DNA from: Rotaria socialis
Taxonomy: Eukaryota; Rotifera; Eurotatoria; Philodinida; Philodinidae
Length of the DNA: 64,000 nucleotides
Direction: 5' to 3'
Assembly (NCBI GenBank): GCA_905331475.1
Contig: CAJNYU010000882.1
Span: 1-64,000 of the forward strand
Position 1 is the stretch's first letter. The number at the start of each line of letters is the position of its first letter. A program made the position numbers and the translations under genes. Under the pieces are notes generated by a model. It was given only the letters and a program-made list of their open reading frames with translations, was not told the DNA's origin and ran no database searches. Shown one piece after another: positions 34,253 to 45,985 of the stretch.

Positions 34253-35203
34253 TTATCGGAACATTGAAAGCAATCCGAATGCACCGAGTACAAGTATCCA
34301 AGATGATTTTACCGATACAATACCCATGTTGCAGTAATCTCTGTCACAACAGCACACTTCCATCCATTGACCACTGATATATTTCGAAAAACAGCCTCTT
34401 CTGGTGCATTCACCAGGATTTGCTGCACCACGAGTAAATGGTCCCTTTCCACTATTATCAGGACTTATTTTCTAAAATAATAAAGCATTGTCTTTGAAGA
34501 AAGAAACATTTGATCCTGATTGGCCCTCATTTATGTATACTTTTCATAAATGTTTTCAACAGAGATCTAGCTCGGGGACCTCGCTATAATCATAACTGGG
34601 TTTTTCGTTATTAAGTTTGTATTTGCTAGGGAAAAGTTAGTTCCGTATGTAGGATATCTATTTACAAAAGGAGATATCCAAAGAGTCGAAGTGGTAGACT
34701 TCAGCGGATGGACCGATGGCGTCTAAGCAAGAATTAGTATTTTTCTATTACAAGTAGATCTAATTTTATAATAGAATTCGAGAGGACATAAAGTAGTTAT
34801 ATGAGTAATCGGTATAGTCGTATCAGCATATAAATCGATAAAGTATAATTAAATCTGTATCAATATTCTTTATTTATATGGGGACATCATGTAGATTGAT
34901 GTTTTCACTTACCTCACAGTAACCATTATATGATGGAACAATCAGTACATTTCGATCAGATTTATAAAACGGTTGAGGACATGGGCGACCAACACCACCG
35001 CAAAAGTAACAGTTGATGTATCCTCGTCTTGTTGTTGTTGGGGGTCTACGGGTTGTTACTGTTGGTGGTTTACGGGTTGTCACTGTTGGTCTAACAGTAG
35101 GTTTTGGAGTCGTAGCACCTGATGAGGCTCTTAGGGTGTCCCCTAAAATTTGAACACAGGCTACATAGCCAAAGACCAAGGAAACCAGAAGGAATACTCG
35201 CAT
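34253..35203 (-). CDS. Ly6/uPAR (three-finger) domain protein, GPI-type, with Thr/Pro stalk
   Basis: Two exons, 35203-34913 and 34471-34253, join in frame to 169 aa. Residues 1-17 (MRVFLLVSLVFGYVACV) form a signal peptide. A Thr/Pro/Arg-rich low-complexity stalk with TTRKPPTVTTRRPPTTTRR follows. The Cys-rich domain opens INCYFCGG and closes EVCCCDRDYCN, matching the CC-x-x-D-x-CN ending of Ly6/uPAR folds. A hydrophobic C-terminus (SSWILVLGAFGLLSMF) is consistent with GPI anchoring. It is expected on the cell surface; no ligand can be inferred. The N-terminal position of the stalk is unusual for the family. It is related in domain type to the two-domain gene at 60313-61224. The intron is 441 nt, long for this genome. 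Confidence 0.8.
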
Positions 35204-37850
35204 TTTCAGTTTTGTTTTCAAGATTGTTTCAACGGTCTGATAAAAGGAAGCGTGAAACGAAAGAGCTACGTAATTATATGTTTTCGTTTGTTGCTTATCT
35301 TGCACGAATTCAATGACTTTGGTCTTGTATCATATAAAACTGATAAAATGAAAGTGAAACATTATCTATTTGTTGACACAACAACATGCAGTGTCATGTG
35401 CATGAAATGCCTAGTTCGAATTCGAATAGAAATGAACACTCAAGTGCATGGTATCAATTTGAAAATAAGTGATAGAAATAGATTTAGTTTAAGATGGAGC
35501 GGGTGTGGGTTGAGGGAGGCTAAGGGGTAACTGTGAATGGCGGCGAGAGTGAGGGGGCGGGTAGGAGAGGTATCCGAGATACTTTGAATGTGGGTGTGGG
35601 TGATGGATACCATGTAGGACTGCTCAAATGTGGGTGCAGGTGAGGGGTATATATGGCACAGTTGACATGAGAATTTCAGTTGAGATTGGAATGCGCGAAA
35701 TAATTTAAACAATAAAAATGAAAAAAAACCTTTTTAATTATGAAGCTTTGATAAAGAATCAAAAACAATTCATTTAAATAATCATTCACGAAGGAAGTCA
35801 TATTTAAAACATTTAGTGAAATATATCAATATAAATTTTTGGTTTTATTAATAAAACATGCAACCAAGACTTTCGCTTGATATATTTTGCTCTTTGAATA
35901 AACTTTTGATTTGCATTTGTGAGTCATATTATAATAAGTATTCTCAGTCCTATTCATATAATTGTAGTATAAGAGCATGGAAAAATTAGTTATTCTTCGA
36001 TAATTTATCATATCAATTTAAAACTATTTACAAATTTCCTTTTTGTATTTGAACTTTTTATAAGATTTGCTTAAAAAATTGTGTATTTTTTAATGATATG
36101 ATCAGTATTTATTAATGCTCGTTTTTACGCAATGCAAAACTAAAAAGCATAAGCTATATCGATTCGATTCTTCTTCTTATTTATGTTAATGTTTCTTTTC
36201 AGCTTGGTAAAACTTTGTTCAGATAAATGTTTTTTTAGGAAAACTTGAACTACATATCAATAAACTTGACGTTCAAAAAAAGGGAATCATCCGATCAAGA
36301 ACGATATGTATTTAAAACATTCTGAATGTTACTACAGCAGAAAATCTACTTAAGTCATGAAAATTCAGCTTTTGCGTTGGAAAAACTTTTCGTCTGACAG
36401 ATATTTTTTTATCGCGACTTTTTTACCCTCTGCTCGTCCTAATCAATACTTTTTAAAAAAAACTTAAAACAAAAAATTTACTCAATTATTCAATGTCCCC
36501 ATCATTCGGAACAGATAGCTATAGAAAAATCAATGGTATCGATTCAAAAAATTACTATTCATTTAACAAAAGAAATCTACAATCGATTCAATCAAATATT
36601 TTCTGTTTTTATAATCTCTGCAACGAAAAAACAATGAGAATAATAAAAGTCATCGAAAAAAATGAAAAAAATGATAATTTATAGATAGATTTCTGAATTT
36701 ATAATTTACGCAAAAGTCCAAATAAAAGAATGAAAAAAAAACTATTTCAATCTCAACTGAATTCCAAACTCGCCTGCCACATATATATAATCATATATCG
36801 CATATATCGGAAAGCTAAACTTTTTCTTTTCTCCGTTTATTTTCGAACTCGAATTAGACAGCTACTCATCAATACATATCCTTCAATAGTATCAGATTAT
36901 TCATAGTTATCAATCTTCGATTTTTACCATTAAGTATAAACTCTACTAGATTAAATCTAATTTTCTACTTTGTTTTCGTACTCTGATGCAAAGGATGATA
37001 AAAATGATTTGTTTATTCTTGTTCGAAAGATATTTTCTCGAAAAGATCATCTGCATGCTACGACAAGCTAAGTTTTTTCCACGTTTCATGTTTCTCAAAA
37101 ACTGAGTTGGTCTTTGATTTATGGTTCACAAAACTCATCCGAATGTAAAATGTGCATAGTAGCTGTACGGTAAACTTGAAACTTGAATCCGATTGAAGTT
37201 TCAAGTTTCAAACATGCAATTATATGTGTCGCAATCGGAATGATGTCGACCTTAAAAGATGAAACTTGAAACTTCATTTAATTTCAAATTTCGCATCTGA
37301 CACAGCTGCAATCAAGTCGGGTACGTTAATCAGTTTGTAAACTGAAGGGCTGAAGATAAATGCTTTATCTACTGATTTCCCTTTTTTTCCATCGAAAAAT
37401 CCTGCGAAGATTTTATCAAAAATGTTTATAACGTGTCAGAAAACTACGTGAAAGTTCTTGTACAACATAGATAGAAATTACTTTTTTTTCTAATTGGAAT
37501 AAAACACATGTCTTTATGCATTGGAACGCTATAGGCAAATATTTCAACGAGATTATTCATATTTACAGTCTTGTAACAGATCGGTTGCAAAATATTATGG
37601 TCCTATATTCTGGAAACTTCTGTTTGTCATTACAAAACAAAGAAAGTAGGAATCGCAAGATCAGCTTTACAAAATGTACTTGATCAAAGAACTAAATATT
37701 TTATATCTGCATTGGTTTCGCATTACATAGAAGTAAACAATGCGTGAGCATTTGATAAATATCTAGTAAATCACTGTGAATAGCATTATAATTGTGAAGT
37801 CTAACACGTATAGTTTTGTATTGCATATCTATCACCCAGTGAAAAATATT
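35204..37850. other. Intergenic with G-rich tract and inverted repeats
   Basis: A G-rich plus-strand stretch at about 35494-35660 contains several GTGTGGGT units and a TATATAT. GAAACTTGAAACTTCA-type inverted repeats lie at 37175-37285. No gene recognised. Confidence 0.45.
35494..35660 (+). repeat. G-rich region with TGTGGG-type hexamers
   Basis: Degenerate copies of GTGTGGGT at about 35499-35508, 35589-35602 and 35630-35638 within a guanine-rich strand; it lies ~290 bp upstream of the minus-strand Ly6 gene. Confidence 0.5.
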
Positions 37851-37854
37851 ACTA

Positions 37855-38660
37855 AAAAAGAACGGTAAAGAATGCGTTCCAAAAGAACTGAAGCTCTTTT
37901 TTTTAAGAAAAGAAAACATTCCACAACAAATGGAAACCGTTCTCAAATGGAACGCACTAGAACGCATTCTATCATTCTAAGAAGGTGTTCTTGGTCGTTT
38001 CGAAATGGAACAGTGAAGAACGCATTCTGCCACTTGTGGAACGCTTTCTCTTCTTTAAAACGGTTAACCTTTCTGATCACCTGGGTGATCATTAATAGAT
38101 GAATCTACAATTAGTCAAAAGACTGTTCCTGATGCAACTTGACGAGCTCTATCGAATGGCGTACTCCAATTCGTTGTAACTGAAACCGTTATTAAAATAA
38201 TAATTTTTCTAAATCAGACCAAATATCCCTAAAGTAAAATCGAATGAAGATTCCATCATTTCTCACATCAATTTCAACCTGCTTTGCTTCAGACCTTTCA
38301 TTTTAGAATGAAAATGTGGTTTGCTTCGAAAAGAAAGCATTCATCTCTTCAGAGAATCCATTGTCTTAAAGGCTCGTGAGAGAACGTAAAAGGAAGCTAT
38401 TTTATTTCGATGAAATGCTATGTTAACCGTTCCGAAAGAAAATGAACTAGAATGAATTCTACTGGTTTAAGAATGATTCAGAATGCTTTCTCTTCAAATA
38501 GGGAACGATTTTTCAGTATAGAAGAAAGTATTCCATACTAGTGTGGAACGGTAAAGAACGAGTTCCTTCAGATCGAGAATATTTCTTTCTGACTCTGAAC
38601 GCATTCGCTCAAACAAGGAACGCATTCTCTACGTAGCAGATAGGTTTCCATATCCGCATG
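37855..38660. repeat. Degenerate GAACGCATTCT-type repeat tract
   Basis: Many imperfect copies of GGAACG/GAACGCATTC and their reverse complements (GAATGCGTTCC) occur in clusters at 37860-38060 and 38430-38640. No ORF is sustained. It may be a decayed satellite or foldback element. Confidence 0.5.
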
Positions 38661-38897
38661 AAACCATTCTATTCTGTTTTTTTTCGAAATATTTTTTACT
38701 GGGCAGTCTAACTTCTGAGACACAAATTGTGATGATAGTTTTGTCGTATGTTCCATTTAATTTAATTATTACTGCTAATAACTTCTAGAATCCACCAGGA
38801 TCCAGGAGCCACTTTTCCCCCCTTGGATATTTCTCGTCCTTATGAATCCACTTATAAATGAAAAAATAGGAATCTCTTCGGTTTATAGTTATACCAA

Positions 38898-41170
38898 ATG
38901 TTGATGGATCTTAGTGAGAACCTGCCGCAAATACCAACAGTTCGAAAAGAGACCACTAAGAGGTTAGTATTCATTTACAATTCGTTATTTACTAAACAGC
39001 CCAATTTCCATTTAAGACGAATGTCACGAGCAAAACGCTTAACCATCTGTATTTTCATTTTCGGATCATGCCTAGTAATTATGGCTGTGATTTTAATTGT
39101 CGTTTTTGTTAAAACCACCAAGTCATATACAACGACAACAGCAAATACAACTGGTATGCTACTTTTGGAAAAAAAACTGGCTTGTACATACTTTGCACTT
39201 AAAACAATCAGTGAGCAGCGAGTACTTGTATGAAAGTGGAACTATTCTACATATCTGTTAATTTTCAAATAATTTATCTGAATTAAAACGACCAGTAACC
39301 TCATTAAAATTGATAACCTATAGACAACAAAATATAGTTCTCTAGTTTTCTAAATTCATTTACGAGCTCCACAACTTTTTTTTATCTCTTTCTAATCTCG
39401 CCACTTTTTCAAAATTGTCGATCGCCAATCATACATATTCGACGACAGGTTGTATGAGATGACCGGAAAGAATTTCATCATTTAATAGCGTCAGAAACCA
39501 AATAACTTACAAACATTTGTTTCGTATTTTGAAACCGATAGATTTTTTTTCATATTATTGAATATTTTTTTCTTTTTACAAAATAGTATTACTAAACACA
39601 ACGACGATCGAAGTAGTTGAAACAATGAAGACAACAGCAAGTCTGTAATCAATATTTTTTTCATGATTCTTTTTGTGTGAAACAGTTAGAATGATTCAGA
39701 CTACGTTGAACAGGGGCGTGGGTGTGGGTGTGAACCTGATTATTAAAAATTCACTCTAAACAACTCACGAGGTAGATTTGTTCTTTAAAAGGTTAACTCG
39801 AAACCCTACAAAAAACAGGTTAGAAAAATCAGTAATATATGATGCGATGCGTCTTCATCTTCTTTTTTCAATGGTGAAAATCGTAGTTCTGTAACTTGTT
39901 GCTATTAAACGCTATTCAAAAAATACTCACGAGCATTCATGTTCATGCTATCCGCATATATCCGAAACAAACAGATCTTATCAAAATTTTACTATTATGA
40001 TATTAGTTGAATAGCGATCAAATGGCATAGAAAAATAGAGCAAAACACGCTCTATCTATTGGTAAAAAAAGAAACCTTTTTTCGACTTCTGCTTGAGGAA
40101 ATAAGGTGCCTCCCTCACTACTTTTGGATTGCCCTAAGTAATTGTGACAATGGAGTTTTAAATAGCTCGTTAAAATTTTTATAAAACCAATGAACCTAAA
40201 TAAGCTAAAAACAAATTCATTTTATGCACTTTTTGGTCTTGATGGAATTTTTGAGTTTGTACGAATGAGAGTGAAAACGAACACATGAATTACGTCCACA
40301 ACAATGCACACCTGCATCTGTATATAGATGCACATGCGTCTCTCGTTGTAATTCCATGTGGATTATACTAGGGAAGTCCGAACCTTTTTTAAAGTTCTAT
40401 AGCTTCTGACTAGAATCTTTAAAAGTCCGGTATGATACCTGCTTTTTAAATTGCGGGAAAGTGCGATCCATAAATATAGATTGATATATCAACGGAAAAG
40501 GTTGTCCTCCTATAAATTGTCATCGTTTTTCATGATAAAATCAAATCGTGTTAGTATGTTTCATACCTGAATTGAATGATAGAGCTGAAGACTCTTTTAG
40601 ACAATCTCAGTTTTCTATAGAAAAAATGGTGGTATATAGTAACGATAAGAATATAAACAGTGATTAGAATACTCTTTTCTTGTCTTGCTAGGGTCATTAA
40701 TAATGTTTGGAGTTCAGCACAATTTGAATCCAGTTTCATTGCTACCTAGTTGGTCAATATGCTATCAAGGTCTTTATTCTGTTATTTTAACTGAGGCCGC
40801 TGTCGTTTCAATACTTAGAAGTTGTAACAAGACATTGCTTTTACTTGCTTGTCGACCAGTAACCAACATTAATTTCACTGTAGCTGCTATGGGCAATCGA
40901 AGTGATGTGCTCTACGATTGCGACACCATTATAGAATGCACTCATTTAGCAAACGGGGTTGGATGGTACTTTTCCGATCGATACTCATGGGGTTTTGTCA
41001 ATGGCGATGAGTCTGTCACGCGTAAACAATGCGATACAAATCCGGTCAATAACGGTGTGAACGGACTTTGTTGGCACACTACTATGAATTCAGGTGGTTA
41101 TCAATGTGGCTCTAATATAAATCTTAATAGTGATTCGACATATGAGCGACTTATATATCATTCGAACTAA
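38898..41170 (+). CDS. Type II membrane protein with Thr-rich stalk and a bacterial-looking extracellular domain
   Basis: Exon 1 (38898-39153) encodes a basic cytoplasmic leader and one transmembrane helix (LTICIFIFGSCLVIMAVILI) followed by Thr repeats. A probable exon 2 (39587-39644) continues the stalk (NTTTIEVVETMKTTAS). Exon 3 (40692-41170) encodes a Cys-containing domain: SWSICYQGLYS, LLLACRPV, FTVAAMGNRSDVLYDC, ANGVGWYFSDRYSWGF, LCWHTTMNSGGYQCGS and TYERLIYHSN. I recall similar motif strings in secreted bacterial proteins and bdelloid surface proteins, but cannot name the family. The phase at the exon 2 to exon 3 join does not fit, so a small exon is missing from this model or the gene is broken. 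An alternative start is Met at 39021. Confidence 0.55.
40281..40362. repeat. ~80-bp imperfect palindrome inside an intron
   Basis: CACATGAATTAC at the left pairs with GTAATTCCATGTG at the right, ACAAC with GTTGT, and the centre is GCATCT-gtatat-AGATGC. Confidence 0.55.
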
Positions 41171-42823
41171 ACAGTTTTCTATTTTGTCTTACTGACTTTC
41201 ACCCAAGACAGATTTTTGTTTTCCATGATCAGCTCACTATAGCATGGTTTTACTTTTTGAAAACATGATCTATGATCATGGTTCAGATTAGCTTGCATAT
41301 AGGCGTATGAAATTTCACTGTATACTGATGAAGCATATACAGGAATTGACCACACAAATCGGTTTCTCGTAACGATGGCGGGTCAAACCATCAGGAAACT
41401 TTTATGAAAGTCATGTTCATAAAATATTGAGTATATAAATGTATTTAGTCTGGATTAGTCAATAGATGAAATACAGCCGTCTTTAATTTCAACGAATTAT
41501 GAATTTCGCCTCCTTTTCATACACACCACTGTATACAACCGCAGCAACTTTCACTCAAAAAAGAAATGGTTTGAATTACAAGTACGTTGATCAATGAAGA
41601 TATCTAGAGAAAATCCATTGATCTCAATGTCGGATTTAAAAAATAATGAGCTTCTGATATTAATGAGTACCCATATTGATATAGTAGTAAATATCAATTA
41701 ATAAAATACAGGTTATTTCAAAAATTACAATCTTGTGTCTGCGCTTATTGAAAATGCTTTCTCTTCTAATGTATCAGTATATGTTGTCGGCCAATCTCAG
41801 TAGCAATTCGCCGGTGAGAATGGTGAAGAAGAAGCGAATTCAAAACATACAACTTCGTCTTGATCTCTTCAAGTACAAGATATCATATCAACGTGTTGTC
41901 AGAACGAAGAACTTCTAATTACCAATATTCTGCTAGTACCCTGGAGCAGCATTTGTGTTTTCATTGCAGCTGGTATAATCCACTGGTTTGAAATTACAAT
42001 CGAGAATGAATGTGTTGGCGAAGGATCCTTCTGTAGAAACAAAATAACGGCATCTGATCAATGTTTGGCTTCTAGTATTGACGCTCTCTATAAAAGATTA
42101 GATAATCTACAAAAAATATGCAAGTGCATGAAATTAACAGCAAGACGTTTCTGTTTTTCAAAATTTTTCTGTGTTTAACTCTCCTAGTTTTCCTATTGCT
42201 AGTGTATAGTTCAAAAAAAAGGAACGGATCTGAAGAACCTCAAAATGTTTTCTTTTTCTCAAAATTATTTATAATATCTTTTTGATTGAATCTAGAAACT
42301 TGCAAAACATATGTCTTATTTTTACCGACAAAGATTTCCCTTAAAAGCTTAATGGAAGGCTGAACGGTATTTCTAAATATAGAAAACTATTTATAAGCTA
42401 ATACAATCTTTTTTCTTATTCATTCCAATACTTAAAAAGGAATGCTGTTTTATTTCCTGGGAACCAGCTAAAAGATGAATTTAATCAAAATATACTGTTT
42501 TAATTCTTTTATTAACTGTTTTTATCTTGAGGGTGTGGGTATCTTTATAGAACTAGTAGGATAATCTCTACACCCATATCCCGATAATAAATTTGCAGTG
42601 GCAAAATAAATATCAAGTCCATCATTCATTGAATTAATTCCAATTTCATTCTGAAAAAATATATCTCTTATCCAACGAATAACCATTTCTTCTTACAAAA
42701 CGTCAATGGATGAACAAAAATGTTTTGTTTTCATCATTGACTTATTCAGTCGAATTATTTCCGTCAGACAAATTGAATCAAAATAGCCATTGTCTAATTA
42801 ACTTAGCCGACGTATATTGATCA
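41171..42823. other. Intergenic; possible decayed coding fragment
   Basis: A frame at about 41727-42174 is nearly open apart from two stops (NLVSALIENAFSSNVSVYVV, then VQDIISTCCQNEELL and VPWSSICVFIAAGIIHWF), suggesting a decayed Cys-containing exon, but no family is recognised. A mini-element lies at 42531-42592. Confidence 0.35.
42531..42592 (+). repeat. Dispersed G-rich/TATA mini-element, copy 2
   Basis: Starts GGGTGTGGGTATC, contains ACTAGT, then GGATAATCTCTACACC, and ends CCCATATCCC. It aligns with the reverse complement of 25675-25731. Confidence 0.7.
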
Positions 42824-42831
42824 TATAAATA
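42824..42831 (+). promoter_or_regulatory. TATA box
   Basis: TATAAATA 35 bp upstream of the ATG at 42866. Confidence 0.5.
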
Positions 42832-42865
42832 CAGATCAATCTCATTTGAAATTATAGTATCAACT

Positions 42866-43634
42866 ATGGATTCAATCTGTGATATTGATGTCGAATCACT
42901 GTTCTCAACCTATGGAGAAAAATATACGCATGAAATCGAGGTACAATATAAAATATTAGTCAATCAAATAGAAACAATTCTTTTTTTTCTAGGTATTGAC
43001 ACAACTAATTGAAATTTGTCTATTAGAAGATTCTATTCATAATAATCAAAACAAACAAGTTCTTCTTTCCAATCTCAAGAGACGAATAGTTATTAATTGT
43101 ACTATTGAAAAATATCAAAGTAGAAAACTTTACAAAGCTGAAAAGACAATATCTATTTTCATATGCTTATTTTAGGTGTTCTTGATGATATTGAAATTTT
43201 TGAAGAATACGATGGTGTATTCGATGTAGAACTTGTTCTTGCAAGGGCGTAAGTCAATATTTTTTCCAATAGGATATCGTTCTATTTTTTTATTAAAATG
43301 TTTTTTCTTTATCTAGAGAAGCTCGTCTGGCTTTGTTTTTCAAATCAACTATCGGCGAACTTGAATATGCACAAAATAACTGTAAGTAAATTTTTTCTAC
43401 TCATATTTGATAGAATGTTGTTGGATATATTTTATTGTTGTTTTAGATGGTCATAATTTCAAGAAACAAATTCGTTGTATCAAAGCAATCAATATTAGAA
43501 AATGGTTTGAAAAGTATGTTAAACACAAATTATTCTATTTAATTGAAAGATCACAATTATTGGTAGATAATTTCTATGATGAAACAGATCAGTATAATTC
43601 TTTTTTAAAAACTAGGTGCTCTTTTTTGTTGTAG
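42866..43634 (+). CDS. Small helical protein of unknown function
   Basis: Five exons, 42866-42940, 42993-43119, 43176-43248, 43317-43381 and 43447-43634, join in frame to 175 aa. It is acidic at the N-terminus (MDSICDIDVESLFSTYGEKY), then mostly amphipathic helix: VLTQLIEICLLED, LARAEARLALFFKSTIGELE, IRKWFEKYVKHKLFYLIERS. No signal peptide or membrane segment, so probably cytosolic or nuclear. The family is not recognised. The last codons (KTRCSFLL, stop) could instead be interrupted by a 19-nt GT-AG stretch (43616-43634) leading to an acidic tail KEDVNEMND. AATAAA lies near 43788. It converges with the zinc-finger gene on the other strand. Confidence 0.65.
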
Positions 43635-44359
43635 AAAAGAAGATGTTAATGAAATGAATGATTAATCTTCAACGTCATCTCTTCAGATGGAAATATTGTT
43701 ATTTTGTTTTTGTAAATTATTGTTGAATTCGTTATACATAGAAAGATAAGTTTGTAAATATGTTTTGGTAATTTTTGTTATTATTTGAAATAAATTGCAT
43801 AAGTTTATCATTAAAGGTCTATGTACATGTTGGTATTATCCTTTTCAAACATATGATTATAGTTTGAGAGTACATAAATCTTTACTTTTGAAAGTGTGAA
43901 TTTCTTGTGGGAAAACGGGATTAACAGACTTCGTAGTCGTCCTATGTTTCCTATAACCGCGAGGTTCTTTTCCCTACATAGTCGAATGTTACTCATTAAT
44001 GTCTGAAACAAAGCATTTATCCCACACACTGCTAGATATACGTATGAATATTTCCACTAGAAATCAACTTGATTGTCGTGCGACGAGACTTCTCGATGTA
44101 TGTGAAGCTGCAAACAGTCGTATAGTATAAATGAGCAACTCTTTCTTCTCAGAACCTCATTTGTTGTTGATCAATGCTTTGTCTCAACCTCTTCAAAAAT
44201 TATCATATAAGCGTATATCTTATTTCCTTCACGTTTTATCCGAAAAAATAATTTGTATAAAAATCAACAATGTAGTTACATGTATAAAAAAAACTAAGTA
44301 CGCTATGTATATATAAAGAAAATCGAAAACGCGCTCAATAATAAACAAAGTGTTTGATA
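43635..44359. other. Intergenic between convergent genes
   Basis: 3' flanks with poly(A) signals. A 72-codon frame at 43811-44029 (-) is not recognisable. Confidence 0.45.
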
Positions 44360-44915
44360 TCACATTTCAGAAACTTCGTCATTCTTTTTCTCCTTATTAT
44401 TTCTACGAACAATTTTAATGGATACTTGACGTTGAACAGCACATATGATCATATGGTCCATATAGACATCTTTGTTTCTAAGAGATCGACGGCAAAGTTG
44501 ACATTTAAATAATGTCTAAATGAAAAATACGATTATATTTTCGATCATGTTTATATACGTATAAAAGAAAAGATACCACTGTAGACGGCATCAAACAATT
44601 AATAGAATGAGATGATTTTGTAACTTTTGACATTATCGGTGAAACTCGAGGTGAAAGCGATAAACGTTCGTCACTGTCACTATCATTTGCTATTGTTGAA
44701 TTATTAATAATTTTTCTTTTATTCGATACATCATCTTGGTCGGTGCGTTTTCTTTTGGTATGAATTGGCTTGTACCTAATACAAAAATGTTGACAGAAAA
44801 TAGTTCCTTTGTTTTTAGGATCGACTTTAATTAACTATTACCCATTTTCTATTGCATTCGATAATGTTTGTTGTTCTAACCATAATGCTGCCATTCTAGC
44901 CAATAAATGACCCAT
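44360..44915 (-). CDS. C2HC-type zinc-finger protein, nuclear (predicted)
   Basis: Three exons, 44915-44842, 44775-44577 and 44515-44360, join in frame to 142 aa. The N-terminus is helical (MGHLLARMAALWLEQQTLSN). The middle is a basic, Ser/Asp-rich disordered region with TKRKRTDQDD and NKRKII, possible nuclear localisation signals. The C-terminal exon carries one compact metal site, FKCQLCRRSLRNKDVYMDHM followed by IICA, with Cys-x2-Cys, His and Cys spaced like a C2HC finger, then a Lys-rich tail. Chromatin- or RNA-related function is plausible, but no family is recognised. Confidence 0.65.
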
Positions 44916-45985
44916 AAATATACTTTTGAAAATTAACGGAAAAAATGTGACCAAAAGAAATGAATACAATGTGCTACTGTAGAAAATCAAGGGTTAAAAT
45001 AGATTTCGAGAGAAAGAAAAAGAAATGAACGATGAACATTCAATTTGTCCTCGATAGCGTAACGTAGAGAAAGAAAGTGAATCCAAATAAAACACCAATA
45101 GTAATAAGATGCATTTAATTTTGATTGGAGTTTGAAAAAAAAAAGATTTCTTAGGAAATTGTTTGACATTTGTTTTTTCATAAGGTGCCACGAGCAGATA
45201 TAACACGAAAATTTACAAGCACAATGCTTGTGATTCATCTATATTCTCATGTTTTCTCTCTTTCGAATATTATTTTTATTATAACGTTATTTCTATTTAT
45301 AAACTCAATCAAATTATTCTATTCGACAGATAAACAATGGTATCGAATTAATATTTTTTTCGCAATAATATATCCCTAAATTGCTTTACAATGGATAATG
45401 AATATTTTCAAATGTGTACATTATTGTTTAACTTTATTATTTTAAGAATCTATAGCTATTCTTGTTAACATAATAATTGAGCGATTTTTAAACACAATCT
45501 CATTTTTTCAATATAATTGATTAAAAAATGTCATATTTTATATAGGTCATACAAAATAAATATGTCTATGTTTTTATCGACTCTAATTGTAATACAATTT
45601 ATTACCAGTGAGAATGAGCTTGATATACATTGTCTCTTCGACCTTACAGAATGATCAACTATTGGATTCCTCTGATTTAATGATATCAATTTTCGATTAT
45701 ATGGTACTCATTGTTCCTTATTCTTAAGTATATGTGTTTTTTTTCTGTCGATTTTTTGAGCACGTCATATCATTCAAAAAATATGCTACGTATCTTTGTA
45801 AAAGTAATGAAACATGAATTAGATTCGGTGTTGATCTAATCGAAATAAGTTGAAATTAATGTGATTATATTATTAGTTTAAAAGCTATGGAAAAAAAGAA
45901 GTTGTGTTAGTTATGTTGAATTTTGGGATTAATCAAGTAACGGGAAAAATTATAATAATTTTCTTTTTTATAAGTTTCATGATTA
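44916..45985. other. Intergenic, very AT-rich
   Basis: Several short frames (44987-45379) have no domain content. No repeat or RNA recognised. Confidence 0.45.

Noticed and set aside
35150..35530. 126-codon plus-strand frame
   Set aside because: Overlaps antisense the signal peptide of the Ly6 gene and a G-rich repeat; no domain.
38950..39000. Possible 37-nt intron at the start of the type II membrane protein (GTTAGT...AACAG)
   Set aside because: Removing it breaks the frame with an upstream stop, whereas retention keeps one open frame; an alternative start at 39021 makes it unnecessary.
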